Source: Prorocentrum cordatum
Taxonomy: Eukaryota; Sar; Dinophyceae; Prorocentrales; Prorocentraceae
NCBI GenBank assembly: GCA_963575745.1
Contig: CAUYUJ010016065.1
Location: 1-64,000, forward strand
Direction: 5' to 3'
DNA: 64,000 nucleotides
Translations under genes and position numbers: made by a program
The notes under the pieces: model-generated
Databases searched by the model: none
Seen by the model: the letters and a program-made list of their open reading frames with translations, nothing else
Told to the model about the DNA's origin: nothing
In this document: in pieces, positions 53,345 to 63,388 of the stretch
How positions within the stretch are numbered: position 1 is the stretch's first letter
How the letters are laid out: every line of letters begins with the position of its first letter

Positions 53345-53815
53345 TCTCGACCCTCTCTCAGGGACCAGTTCTTCATCCCGAGCTGCTCTGTCGATGGCCC
53401 CGGCGCCCGGCGAGGGCCCCCCGATGGGCCAGAAACCATGGCACACCTCCGCCCCGATTTTGTCCAGGAGGACGAGGACGAGGAGGAGGAGGAGGAGGAT
53501 GAGGCGTACCCCCTCGCCCTCCAACTTCTGGTGGTGGTGGTGGAACACAAGCCTGCCAGGAGCGCCTCGAGGGCGAGAGGGCCCGCCCCACGGGAGGCCT
53601 GGGGCGGGCCCGGGCTCGGGGCCGAGCCGCTCCACGGCGCCTTCCGGCACGCCGCTCGCAGAGCGCCCCCAGCACGCTCTGGAGCTCCGACCCTCTCTCG
53701 GAGACCCGTTCTTCATCCCGAGCTGCTCTGTCGATGGCCCCGGCGCCCGGCGAGGGCCCCCCGATCGGCCAGAAACCATGGCACACCTCCGCCCCGGTCT
53801 TGTGCACGACGCGAG
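53345..53815 (+). repeat. Two copies of the GATCTCGACCC family
   Basis: 53345-53475 and 53688-53815 share GTTCTTCATCCCGAGCTGCT and CGGCGCCCGGCGAGGGCCCC, nearly identical over 110 bases. Between them is GC-rich unrecognised sequence. 53816-54102 is also unrecognised. Confidence 0.88.
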
Positions 53816-54102
53816 CATGTCTGGGACGGGGTCGCAAGATTGCGCCGCATCTCCGACGCAGTGCCGAGGCACCCGCGATGCGTCGACGGCGCCGGGGACG
53901 CGCCGGCGATGCCGACGAGGAGAACGTCGGAGCTCCTCATCGAGCCGCTCGGGGCCCGCTCGGGAGGCCCCAATACGCACCCGTATCCAGTGGCTCCGGC
54001 CGCCCGTGCCTTCGACGAGGCTCCCCCTGCGAACGCGCGCAGAGCAGATTCGTGCCGGCACTTCCGGGACTCCTGGGGGCCTGAGGGGTCCCTTTACATA
54101 TG

Positions 54103-55233
54103 AGAGAGCGTGATCCACCGCCGCTCTACTGTGGAAAATTGCCAACCTTTTCCTCCGGAACCCGGGGGTCGCCCCCCCCCCCCCCCCCGACCCCCCCCCC
54201 CCTGCTGGACCCCCCCCCCCCTCCCCCGGCAAAACCCCACCCCTCCCTAACCGCGTCCCCCCCCGCCCCCCCTCCCCCTCGAAAGCCGGAGGGGTCACTA
54301 CCGGTTCGAACCCTCCCCCCCACCCCCCTCCGGATCCGGAAAACCGGGGGGGGTCACTACCGGTTCGAACCCCCCCCCCCCCTCGAAAACCGGAGGGGGA
54401 TCACTACCGGTTCGAACCCCTCCCCACCCCCCCACTCACCGCCAGCAAACGACTCCCGGTCCCTACCACCGTCCGCATCACATCCTCCACTGTTGTTCCC
54501 AGCACCACTGTCCTCACCACCACTGTCCCCACTGTGTCCCCACCAGTGCCCCCACCACTGTCGCACTGTCCCCACTGTCCCCACCACTGTTCCCACCACG
54601 GTTCCACTCTCCCCACTGTCTCCACGGCCCCAACCACTGCCCGACTATCCCCACTGTCCCCACTGTCCCACTGACTCCGCCGCTGTCCCACTGAGCTGTC
54701 CCACTGTTCCCACCACTGTCCCCACTGTCCCCACCACTGTCCCCACTGTACCTCTGTCCCATTGTCCCACCGCCGTCCTCGCCACCGCCTTCACCACTGT
54801 CCCCACCACCATTGTACCCTCCACTGTCCCATTGTTTCCACCTCATTCCCACTGTGCCCACACCACTGTCCACCACCACCACCGTCCCCACCACTGTCCA
54901 CTGTCCCCCCTGTTCCCACCATTGTCCTCACCACTGTCCCCACCACTACCGGCCCTCTACTGTCCCACTGTCCCACTGTCCCCACCACTGTCCCGCTGTC
55001 CCCTCACCACTGTCCCACCAACACCGTCCCCACCTCTGTCCGCACCCCCACTGGGTTTTCGAGGGGGGGGGGGGGGGTTCGAACCGGTAGTGACCCCCCC
55101 CCCTTTTCATGATGAGCTGGGGGGGGGGGGGAGGGGTTCGAACCGGTAGTGACCCCCCCGGTTTTCCTCGGGGGGGGGGGGGGGAGGGGTTCGAACCGGT
55201 AGTGACCCCCCCCCGGTTTTCCGCCAGCAGCGG
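54103..55233. mobile_element. Symmetric GGTTCGAACC / CCACTGTCC element, copy 2
   Basis: The unit GGTCACTACCGGTTCGAACC is at 54293 and 54352 (a GATC variant at 54399). Its exact inverse GGTTCGAACCGGTAGTGACC is at 55076, 55135 and 55188. Between are CGCCAGCAAACGACTCCCGG and a CCCCACCACTGTCCC minisatellite (54480-55030) matching copy 1 closely. GGTTCGAACCC agrees with the pol III B-box consensus, but no A box was found. Confidence 0.78.
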
Positions 55234-55830
55234 TAGAACACGCTCGTTCTTACATATAGGCCCTCCTTCGCCCCAATCCCAGACCCCCTCGAGTGATGTA
55301 AAGAAATCATGACGGGAAGTTTTTCTGAGTTTTCGGCCTCTGGGGGCCCTCGCCGGTCTTGGGGAAAAAATCGGGACCTCTGGGGGTCGACGTATATTCG
55401 GGTAAACTAACCCGGGTAAATCCAGACCCGGGTCAGCCAAGCCTTGCAGAATCCTGCAAGATCCTGCAAGACCCTGCACCCACACCCGGGTCAACGCGCA
55501 GGATCCTGCAGGATCCTGCCGGATCCTGCACCCAACGCCAGGTCCATAGGAGCCTGGCCCTGCAGGCTCCTGCAAAATCTGGCGCTCTGGCTGACCCCCG
55601 TTTGCATTGACCCCCGTCTCAAGGCTCCCGGAAAGACGCGAGGGGCCCCCTCTGGGAGGCCATAGAGAGAGGCGGAGACGCGGCGCCGGTCCTGGCTGCT
55701 GCCCTGCGAGGGCTCCACGGGCGCCTCGCGCTTGCGCGGCGCCTCCCGCGGCGCGGCCGCCGCGGCGGCCGCCGCCGCGCCGAGCGCGGCGGGCTCGCCC
55801 GCGCCCCTGCCGCACGGGGGGGGCAAACGT
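55234..55830. other. Unrecognised, with an ATCCTGCA repeat
   Basis: AGGATCCTGC / AGATCCTGC units at 55443-55540. Otherwise there is no recognised content. Confidence 0.5.
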
Positions 55831-56056
55831 TGAGCAGGGACCGACCGTCCCGGCATTCCAATAGTCCTACCACGAAATGCTCCTAGAACCCCAAAAATGT
55901 TCTCAGAACAAAAACAAGGTTCTTAAACCATAAACCCGATGTGACAAAACAAAAAAAGGCTCCGCCAAAAATGTTCTAAGAACATTCCGTGGGAACCACC
56001 AAAGTCTCTTAGAACATTGTTTGGTGGGGCTTTAGGCGAGCCTGGACGCTGCTTGA
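55831..56056 (+). repeat. Dispersed repeat, copy 2
   Basis: CAGGGACCGACCGTCCCGGC through TCCTACCACGAAATGCTCC to GCGAGCCTGGACGCTGCTTG. Relative of 50512-51210 and 63153-63388. Confidence 0.85.
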
Positions 56057-56727
56057 ACCATAGGAACACGGAAAGGCGTCACCAACACCAGCAGGGCGAG
56101 GAGGTGCGAGGAGCAAAGGGGGGTCTCCCTTGTGGTGTGGTCCTCCCCCTCTCGCTCGACATGCCCCCGGCAGCCAGCTCGGGGAGGCATCGTGGACCTC
56201 CTCGCTGGAGGTGGGCCCCCTGGTGGTGTTGGTGTCGCTTCTCCTGCCTCCCTCCGAGCAGGGGAAGGAAACGGGGGCCATGACCAATAGTGAACATGGA
56301 AACGTCGTGTCGCTCTTCGGGGGCGAGCCCGGGGGGGAAGCGAGAAGAAGGAGGCGGGCCCTCTCGGACGGCTCGGAAGGCACCCGGCCTCCCGAGAGGG
56401 CTTTGTGAGCCTTCCCCCGAGGCGCAGAAGAACCACGCGGAAGGCCGGGCTTCTGAGAAGCCCTGCCGCCTTGTGAGAAGGCCTTCTCCTTCTCACTTAC
56501 CCCCCCTCGCTCGCCGCCGACTGACCAAGACTGAACGCAGAAACGTTGTGTCGCTCCCTGTCAGCGTCGATCTCAGCGTCGACTTGTGCATCACCCTCGC
56601 CAATCCGCGGCGGCCGACATGGACCAGGACCAAGATCGGCACCGGCAATATCGGCATCGGCACGATCGGTCATGGTCCCCGTGCCCGGACCGCCGACGTC
56701 ATGATGTTTTGTTCTATGACGTCGACC
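56057..56727. other. No recognised gene
   Basis: GC-rich sequence with an imperfect internal duplication around GAAACGTYGTGTCGCTC (56301 and 56540). No domain seen. Confidence 0.4.
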
Positions 56728-56875
56728 CCCAGAGATCTCGACCCACTCCCCAGGACCAGTCTCTCATCCCGAAACGTTGTTTGACGGTCCCGCGGCCCGG
56801 TAAGGGCCCCCGGAGGCCGAAAAGTAGGAAAGACCTCCCGGCGTGATTTCTGCCATTACTCGAGGGGGGGTCTGA
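56728..56875 (+). repeat. GATCTCGACCC family copy
   Basis: AGAGATCTCGACCCACTCCC, then CTCATCCCGAAACGTTG and GGCCGAAAAGTAGGAAAGAC, ending near ACTCGAGGGGGGGTC. Related to 49795-49945. Confidence 0.8.
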
Positions 56876-57060
56876 CGAACGAACAACACACACCCATACC
56901 CATAGGGGGGTCGTTGGGAGGAGGACTGGCTAAGGGTATGTGTGCGGGTTGTCGGACCCTGGGGAACGCTCCCGTTCGAGCGGGGACCCCCATCCGACAA
57001 CACTCACCCATAGCCCTCTCCAACTCCCCTATGGGTATGGGTGTGTGTTGTTGGTTCGTC
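56875..57060. mobile_element. Foldback element with nested stems
   Basis: GACGAACGAACAACACACAC (56875 on, 34 bases) pairs with 57026-57060. Within, TATGTGTGCGGGTTGTCGGA pairs imperfectly with TCCGACAACACTCACCCATA. A GGA tract follows at 57160-57212. Confidence 0.75.
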
Positions 57061-57252
57061 ATTGCATCCGAACCAGACGCGGCGGAGGGGGCGCCGAGGC
57101 GCCTGCCGTGGAAGACATTCGCAGGAAATTCGCCTTGGAAAACTATGCATGTGAGGCGTCGGAGGAGGAGGGGGAGGAGGAGGAGGAGGAGGAGGAGGAG
57201 GAGGAGGAGGAGTCTCTGGAGTCTCTGCCTGATCGCGTAGCGATGTGAATAA

Positions 57253-58880
57253 TTAGACCTCCGCCACCCCACTTGGGGTGTTGTGAGCTCCGGTGGCCTT
57301 CTCAGCTCGACTGAGGGCCTTCGGCCAGAGCCCCTTGGAAATACGCTTGAGGTATTCCTGCCCCGAGGGGGTGAGCCTACCACAGGGTTCCCCGAGTTTC
57401 CCGAGAACCAACTGAGCGTAAGCTCCACACCTGACACAGAACCAGCAATTCAGCCCAGCGTGGAACCGAGAACGGTGGCTACTGTGCACAAGCCCCCCCG
57501 CGACATGGACCGACTTCCCATGAGGGGCCTCCTTATAAGTGCCGTCTACGTTGAGAAGCTCAAAGCATTCCGAAAAGGAACCAACGAGACCTCGAAGCCT
57601 TGCTGGAGGAACTGAAACACCTAGTACATTGAGAGCCTGTGGGGTCCACAGTGCTGGGGCCCAAAGAGAGCACAGGAACGAGGGGCAGGCGGTCGGTCGG
57701 CCTTAGACGCTACCTGCCTCTTAGGGCGTTGCTCCCTCTGACACTGAAGCTCCCGCTTCTGAGCCTCGAGGGTGTCGAGTGCCGTGCGTAACAACCTCAC
57801 GCGAACCTGAAAAGCTTTTTGTTCAGCCAGCGCTACCCTTCTGGCGGTGTTCAGGTGGAATTCGTGCCTCACCGGCGGCAATACCAGCAAGAGTGTCTGC
57901 AACACAATTGCCCACCGCCAAAGACGAAGCAATCCTCCCTTGAATGATATCCTGTGGTTCGGCGTGAGAAGGTATCCAGATAACCGTGACCGACCCAGTC
58001 CGTTGGGCCGTCGCCTTCTTCAATCTCAGCCAAAGGTCAGCGTCACTGCCTGTGGGTTCCTAGATCTTGCCGTGATGGAAATTGATATAGCAAGCTTCAT
58101 TTAGGGGGAAAACAAACCTCCCTCGCTTTTGACCACCCTCGCTTCCAAGAGGTACCAAACGATGCCAAAGTGCAGCCTGTACTGATAAGGCCGCTTGACG
58201 AGGAGGCGCGTGGTATGGTTTGTTTTTGCCTGGAAGCGAAAGCGGGGTAGGTAATTCACGCTCTGATCATTGTCGGTGAAAAAAACGAGATCCTGGTCTG
58301 TGGCCTCCACTGTCGCGACGAGAGCGAGAAGCTCTCCTCTGGGCACAGTCTGGTGGGGACCTGGTAACGGCCCCCAGAAAAGCAGCACGTATCTCCATGT
58401 CGTTGTCCTCGAGGCTAGAAAATATGGCAGCTCCGACACCCACCCTCCGAAGATGCGGGTTGCTGGTGTCCTGGCCGCCACTTGCATCACCGAAAGCGTA
58501 AAATGTCGTGTCGGCGGGGGCCCGTAGACATTGTGGGAAGAACTGCTCGAAAACATGACAAGACCAATGTTCATGTTGTGGCGGTTGTGGTACCGCCGTC
58601 CATGCTGCTGGCATTAGTCCCCTAGTCCAGAAACACTCGTACATGTCCCGCTGGGCGTAGGCCTCGGGTAGCAAATAGTTGGTGCCCTGAAGGATGGGAT
58701 TGTCCTGATTGCTTTCGCATTCCCAGGCGCGGTGGAAGTCGTCTTCATTGGCCAAGCCGCACCTGGGGCACTTGGCGTCAACGTCTGGCATCTTTGTCTC
58801 CTGAAGTACTCGCTGTCGTGTCCACATGGCGCCCGTGGCGATGGTGAGCATCAAATTGGACAACCTTACTCCCTGTGGCA
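57253..58880 (-). mobile_element. LINE relic: zinc knuckle, RNase H and C-terminal zinc domain
   Basis: On the minus strand, in order: LSNLMLTIATGAMWTRQRVLQ with CPRCGLANEDDFHRAWEC (zf-RVT-like, about 58860-58730); RNase H in two or more frames with FYAFGDASGG (first Asp), RGELLALVATVEA (Glu), LVFFTDNDQSV (Asp), and WIPSHAE with GNCVADTLAG (His and last Asp) to about 57830; a basic helical linker (RVALAEQKAFQVRVRLL); and a final CVRCGAYAQLVLGKLGEPCG with LKRISKGLWPK (57489-57253). The frame shifts between 58370 and 58300 and again near 58100-57930. No reverse transcriptase remains, so the 5' part is lost. Confidence 0.82.
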
Positions 58881-59110
58881 TGGAGGAGGGGGGGGGTCTG
58901 GGTGTTCCTTCCTGCGGCCTGCGCCGCAGGAAACTGCCGCGGAGCGCGGCCTCCGCGGAGCAGCGGCCCCGGGGCTCCAGCTGCAGCAGCCCGGCGAGCA
59001 GCCCGGAGCCCTCCACGCCGAGCGCGCGGAGGCACCGCAGCAGCGCCTCGCAGACCTGCACGGGGCGCAGGAAGGGCAGACCGGCAGTACTCTCGGGGAT
59101 GGACAGACCT
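58881..59110 (-). pseudogene. Kinase-like C-lobe fragment fused upstream of the LINE relic
   Basis: In the same open frame just before the LINE text, the minus strand reads VQVCEALLRCLRALGV, then GLLAGLLQLEPRGRCSAEAALRGSFLRR. This matches the end of Ser/Thr protein kinase domains (leucine-rich helix, x-P-x-x-R, S-A-x-x-A-L, x-x-F). Only about 60 residues are present and no catalytic motif, so it is a fragment. It could be part of a chimeric gene or a 5' transduction. Confidence 0.4.
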
Positions 59111-59270
59111 CCATTTAGTAAAACGTGGTTTAGTGAAAACGACCTGAGGACCAAACCTGGCGGGCGCGAGCCTGGAAAATAACGGCCTCGGCGCCCTCGC
59201 GAGAACCGAAAAAGGACAATTCACTAATCGACGTGTCACTGTTGGGGGTTCTGTCCACCCCCGATACTCA
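59100..59270 (+). repeat. Dispersed repeat, pairs with 60670-60850
   Basis: GACCTCCATTTAGTAAAACG, ACGGCCTCGGCGCCCTCGCG, AATCGACGTGTCA and CCACCCCCGA match the second copy in order, with about 20 percent difference. Confidence 0.82.
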
Positions 59271-59272
59271 AC

Positions 59273-59440
59273 GGGCGAAGAACAGTATAAACTAGACTAC
59301 TTCGCTGTCGGGTGCGCCTGTCCCAGGGCGGCTGGAGAGTTTGTACCCTTACAGGGGGCACGTCGCGGTATTAACTTTCCAGCCGCCCTGGGGCAGCGCC
59401 CCCGGCGACGAAAAAGTTTATGTTATACCGCTCTTCGCCC
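59273..59440. mobile_element. Foldback element with 62-bp imperfect inverted ends
   Basis: GGGCGAAGAACAGTATAA...CAGGGCGGCTGG (59273-59335) is the approximate reverse complement of 59379-59440. A 43-base centre separates them. No clear target-site duplication. Confidence 0.8.
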
Positions 59441-60027
59441 GCTAAACTATGGACTCTCCTTGGAAGCGCGCGTCCGACAAGATCATACAGCACAGCAGTC
59501 TTAGGGTAGGCCGTTCGGCCGGCGGTGTGGCCAGAGAGCGCCCGCCACCGAGCTTAGTATACTCAACAGGCTTCTGGGCGCGCGCGCGCGTCGGTCGCCA
59601 CTTGTCGGGGAGACTCGCGCATAGTATTAGTATGCTTGGGTGGTGCTGGCTGCAGGCCAAGAACCCTCGCATCGTGGACAAAAAAACGCGACGGCTCATT
59701 GTTCGCCATGTTCTGCCTCTGGGAGCCCTCACCGGGACCCCTGGCTCAGAGGAGGCAAAGGTACCGATACCATTACCCTTACATCGGCTTCGCCGTTCGG
59801 GGCCTCCCGGGAGGCCCTCGTCGCCACGGCTGGATTCGGCTCGAAATTCTGGTCAGACCGCACCCTGGGGGGGGTCCAAGGCGCCACCGTGGCAGCATCT
59901 GTTGGAATCCCCACTGGCCTCGCGCCCAGAAAAAGAATATAGCGACGGCAAATGCTTGGCTGCTCGGGCCTCAAAAAACCGCCTCGCGAGAGGAAAAGCG
60001 GGTCCCTCGGATACACGTCGGTCGGAA
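59441..60027. other. No recognised gene
   Basis: A 200-codon plus-strand frame (59449-60051) shows no domain. Confidence 0.4.
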
Positions 60028-60450
60028 GAAGTACGTAGAAACATGAAGTAGGAAGGCAGATAAAGTGGATTGGGTCCAGGTCCTCCCAGAGACTAACAAA
60101 ACACAGCAAAAGCATGCCGATTATTGAAGTAGGAAGGCGCTTGAAGTAGATTGGGATCTGGGCATCCCAAAATACCTACTTTCAACGACTGGCGTGTAGT
60201 GGGTCCCGGCCGCTGGGAGTCCGAACAGCAGCGCCGCACAGACCTGCGGCGGGAAGACAAGAACAACCAAAACCAGAATCAGATACACGCCAGTCGGAAG
60301 AAGTATGTGAAAACATGAAGTAGGAAGGCGTTGGAAGTAGATTGGGCTTCCACCCGCCCCCTGAAGAGGAGGAAAGAAGGAACACCGCTCGACTCTTGAA
60401 GTAGGAAGGCGCCGAAGGTAGACTAGGATTTGGGCATCCCCAAAATACCT
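60028..60450 (+). repeat. Tandem/dispersed GAAGTAGGAAGGCG repeat, four units
   Basis: GAAGTAGGAAGGC occurs near 60045, 60128, 60317 and 60397, followed by GTAGATTGGG. Units 2 and 4 also share GGGCATCCCAAAATACCTA and ACGRCYGGCGTGTAG. Confidence 0.88.
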
Positions 60451-60669
60451 ATTTTCAACGACCGGCGTGTAGCGGGATGGCACCTGTTCTGGGTCGAGGT
60501 TCGGCCGCTGGGGGTTCTTCGGGCCAAATTGCCCACGTGCAGCACATGGAGCCCACATCGTCGACGCTGGAGCCGGAGGCGGAGCACGCAGCGACAACAA
60601 AAACGATACCGCCCTCCCTGCCGGCCCAACACCGCAGGAAGCGGTGCGCAGAGGCGCACCTCTCGGCGG

Positions 60670-60850
60670 TGGACAAGCCTCCCTTTAAAAAACCTCCCTT
60701 TGCTGAAAACGGCCTGGGACCGAAACCCACGGACCTGGACCTGCAAAAATGACGGCCGCGACGCCCTCTCGCAAACCGGAAACGGCCAATTCCTTAATCG
60801 GCGTGTCAGGGTAGGAGGTCTGCCCACCCCCGAACAACGGACAGAGAAGC
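60670..60850 (+). repeat. Dispersed repeat, second copy of 59100-59270
   Basis: CCTCCCTTTGCTGAAAACGG through ACGGCCGCGACGCCCTCTCG and TCGGCGTGTCAGG to CCACCCCCGAAC. Confidence 0.82.
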
Positions 60851-62425
60851 GCCAAGCGAGCGCACGGATCGCTAGAACGACTCGAGCTACCAGAAGAGCT
60901 GCTAGACTGCAAGAGCAAACAGCATATAGAGGAACGCGAGCTCTCGGAGCTCCGCGCAGATTTCCTGGATCGGCGCTGGACGCACACACACACACACACA
61001 CACACACCGCCGGCGGCGTCTCCGGCGAAGCCCCTGGCGCGCTCCACGCGCGAGGAAAGGGGAGCCAACGCCGACCCGAGACACCCGCGCGGAGCTCCGA
61101 CAGCTCCTGCCCGTGCCGCTCTCCCTCCCTCGAGGGCCTCGGGCCGCTGCTCCAGCCGCCGGCGCGCCTCCGCCTCCAGAGGAAGAAGCTTCGGAGCCTT
61201 CGGAGCTCCGCGCGCCTGCAGCGCCTACGGCAGAGGCCGCTGAAGCTTCCGGAGCCCCGCGCGGACGCCTCGAATCGGCGCTGGACCTGGGGCGCGGAGC
61301 CCGCCAGGGACGCCGCCCGAGGCGCCGCCAGGGGCGTCCAACGCCAATCCAGGGAGGATCCGCCTGGAGCTCAAACATTTCTCTGCGCCGTTGCTTTCTT
61401 GACAGGGAATGTCTGGGGGGGGAAGGGGACAGGTCAAACTGGAATCGGCGACACCTCGCGGTAGATCTGGCGATATGCCCCCGATAGCGCATCCGCACGG
61501 GCCTTGGGCAGTGGGCTATCTGGCTCCTGCGCACGATGGCTCGGCAGTCAAGGCTCGATGCATCCTCCCCTTGACCTGTCCCCCCGCCTAACGCTGCCCC
61601 TTATGTTTTTGTTGCTAAGGTTTCCAATTGCGCACAGACAGCCCCGCCAGGTAGTCCAGGCTGGCCTCAACAGGCGTCCCGAGTACTGCTATAACAGGGG
61701 ATATGTCGACCCCTATCCCAGGGCCTATCCCAGGCTTTGGGAGGTCTCGACTGGACCAGATTGTTTGTGCCCAACCCTGAGATATACGATAGGGGGGGGA
61801 CGACCATCCTCGATAGGGGTGCATCCGAGTCGCCACCCCTTGGGGTGTATCCCAGGGCTTCCCCCCTTTTTCTGAACGGCCATGAGCTCCTTTTCGGGCG
61901 GAACCCCGGGAGTGGGGGAGAAAAATCGCCTGCGACGGGGTGCTCCCAGTCGGCCTCAACAGGCCCCCAGGTACAGCCAAAAACCCTAATAAGGACGCGC
62001 GGTAAGGACGCAAGACCCTTGGAAGCCGAAGTTGGGATTTTTGGGGCGGCGGACGACGAAAACCCCAACGACGCAAGAGCAAGGAAGAGCAAGGAAGAGC
62101 AAGGAAGCAAGGGTGCCCTGCGCAAAGTCGCGCGTCATCATGAGGGTTTTTGACTGTAGTCCAGGGCAGTCTCGACACGTCAGCCCTGGGGCGCGGAGCG
62201 CCCCAGGTGCGCCGCCGCAGGCTACTCGGGAGGCCTGCCGAGGCCAACTGGGCCTGCGGCCAACCCGTACAGCAGCGAAGGATGCGCGGTTTGGACGCAA
62301 GAGCCCTGGAAGGCCACGTCGGCACTCTGCGAGCGGGGCGCGGCCAGCGAAAGCGGCGAGGGGGATATGGGCCGACGGGGACGGCTGCAAGGGCAACTGA
62401 CCTTGGAAAGCCCCTCATCCTTACT
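60851..62425. other. No recognised gene; (CA)n and diverged internal repeats
   Basis: (AC)n lies at 60980-61006. AGCTTCGGAGCCTTCGGAGC-type duplications are near 61190 and 61240. Units around GGACGCAAGASCCYTGGAA recur at 61997 and 62296 and resemble 51493. Frames across are unrecognised. Confidence 0.45.
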
Positions 62426-62602
62426 ACATCGGGAGCGGCCAAGAGGGGGGTGTCCAGGAGGGGGGGGGGTGCAAAGCATGACCGGCGGCATGTGCGCGGC
62501 CCAGCCGGGGGGGCCAGGGACGGCATGAAACGAGAAGAGGCGCCATGAAATCTGGGGAGATATCATGGCCCCCGCCATGACATCCACCCCCCCCTTAACT
62601 TA
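62426..62602. repeat. Dispersed repeat next to the MITE, copy 2
   Basis: ATCGGGAGCGGCCAAGAGG through CATGACCGGCGGCATGTGCG to CCTTAACTTA, as at 50083-50262. Confidence 0.9.
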
Positions 62603-62750
62603 CCCTGACCTTCCAGAGAGCTATTTTTTAGCACTGGAGATCTAAAAACCAAAAAAACTAAACGAAACAGCCTAAAACCAAGACGTAGAATAGCTCTGGG
62701 ATAGGTTTTTAGGTCGGGTGCTATTTTTTAGCCCTCCTGGAAGGTCAGGG
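62603..62750. mobile_element. MITE-like element, copy 2, with apparent target duplication
   Basis: Ends CCCTGACCTTCCAG / CTGGAAGGTCAGGG as in copy 1. TAACTTA stands on both sides (left ending 62602, right from 62751), and the right flank continues GTCATCACCCCCCTCTT. That is the same sequence that lies uninterrupted at 50243-50262. Confidence 0.87.
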
Positions 62751-62909
62751 TAACTTAGTCATCACCCCCCTCTTTGCCACCCCCGAGTTACGCAGACCCC
62801 AACCCCTTCCCCGGGACCGGCTCTTCATCCCGAGTCGTTTCTGACGCTCCCGAGGCCCGGCGAGGGCGCCCGCAGGCCGACGATGAGCCCAAACCTCCCC
62901 CTCCCCCCC

Positions 62910-63025
62910 CCCTCGTCCTCCTCCTCCTCCTCCTTCTCGTCCTCCTCCTCCTCCTCCTCCTCCCCCCTCCTCGTCCTCCTCCTCCTCCTCCTCCTCCTCC
63001 TCCTCCTCGTCCTCGTCCTCGTCTA
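62910..63025 (+). repeat. (CTC)n polypyrimidine tract
   Basis: CTC and CGTC triplets downstream of a partial GATCTCGACCC-family copy (62800-62890). Confidence 0.96.
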
Positions 63026-63152
63026 GTCACCACCACCCCTCTCTCTGCCGCCCCCGATGCCACACGGGTGGGCCGTGCTCGGGGCGCCCGTTGAGGCCAG
63101 CCGGGACCACCCCTGGGGGGGCCCCGGAGCCTTACCCAGACACCCGACGTCT

Positions 63153-63388
63153 TGAGCAGGGACCGACCGCCCCGGCATTCCCATAGTCCTATCACGAAAT
63201 GTTCTTAGAACCCCAAAACGTTCTAACAACAAAAACAATGTTCTTAGAACAGAAGCCCGACGTGTCAAGACAAGACACTATCAACCAGAAATGTTATAAG
63301 ATCATTCCGTGGAAACCACAAAAGGTTATTTTAACATTGTTTCGTAGGGCGATAGGCGAGCCAGGACGCTTCGCCACTGCTTGAGACA
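63153..63388 (+). repeat. Dispersed repeat, copy 3
   Basis: GAGCAGGGACCGACCGCCCC through TCCTATCACGAAATGTTC to GACGCTTCGCCACTGCTTGA. The cleanest single copy of the family seen at 50512 and 55831. Confidence 0.88.

Noticed and set aside
54293-55207. tRNA or tRNA-derived SINE call from GGTTCGAACC
   Set aside because: No A box, acceptor stem or anticodon arm could be placed around any unit.
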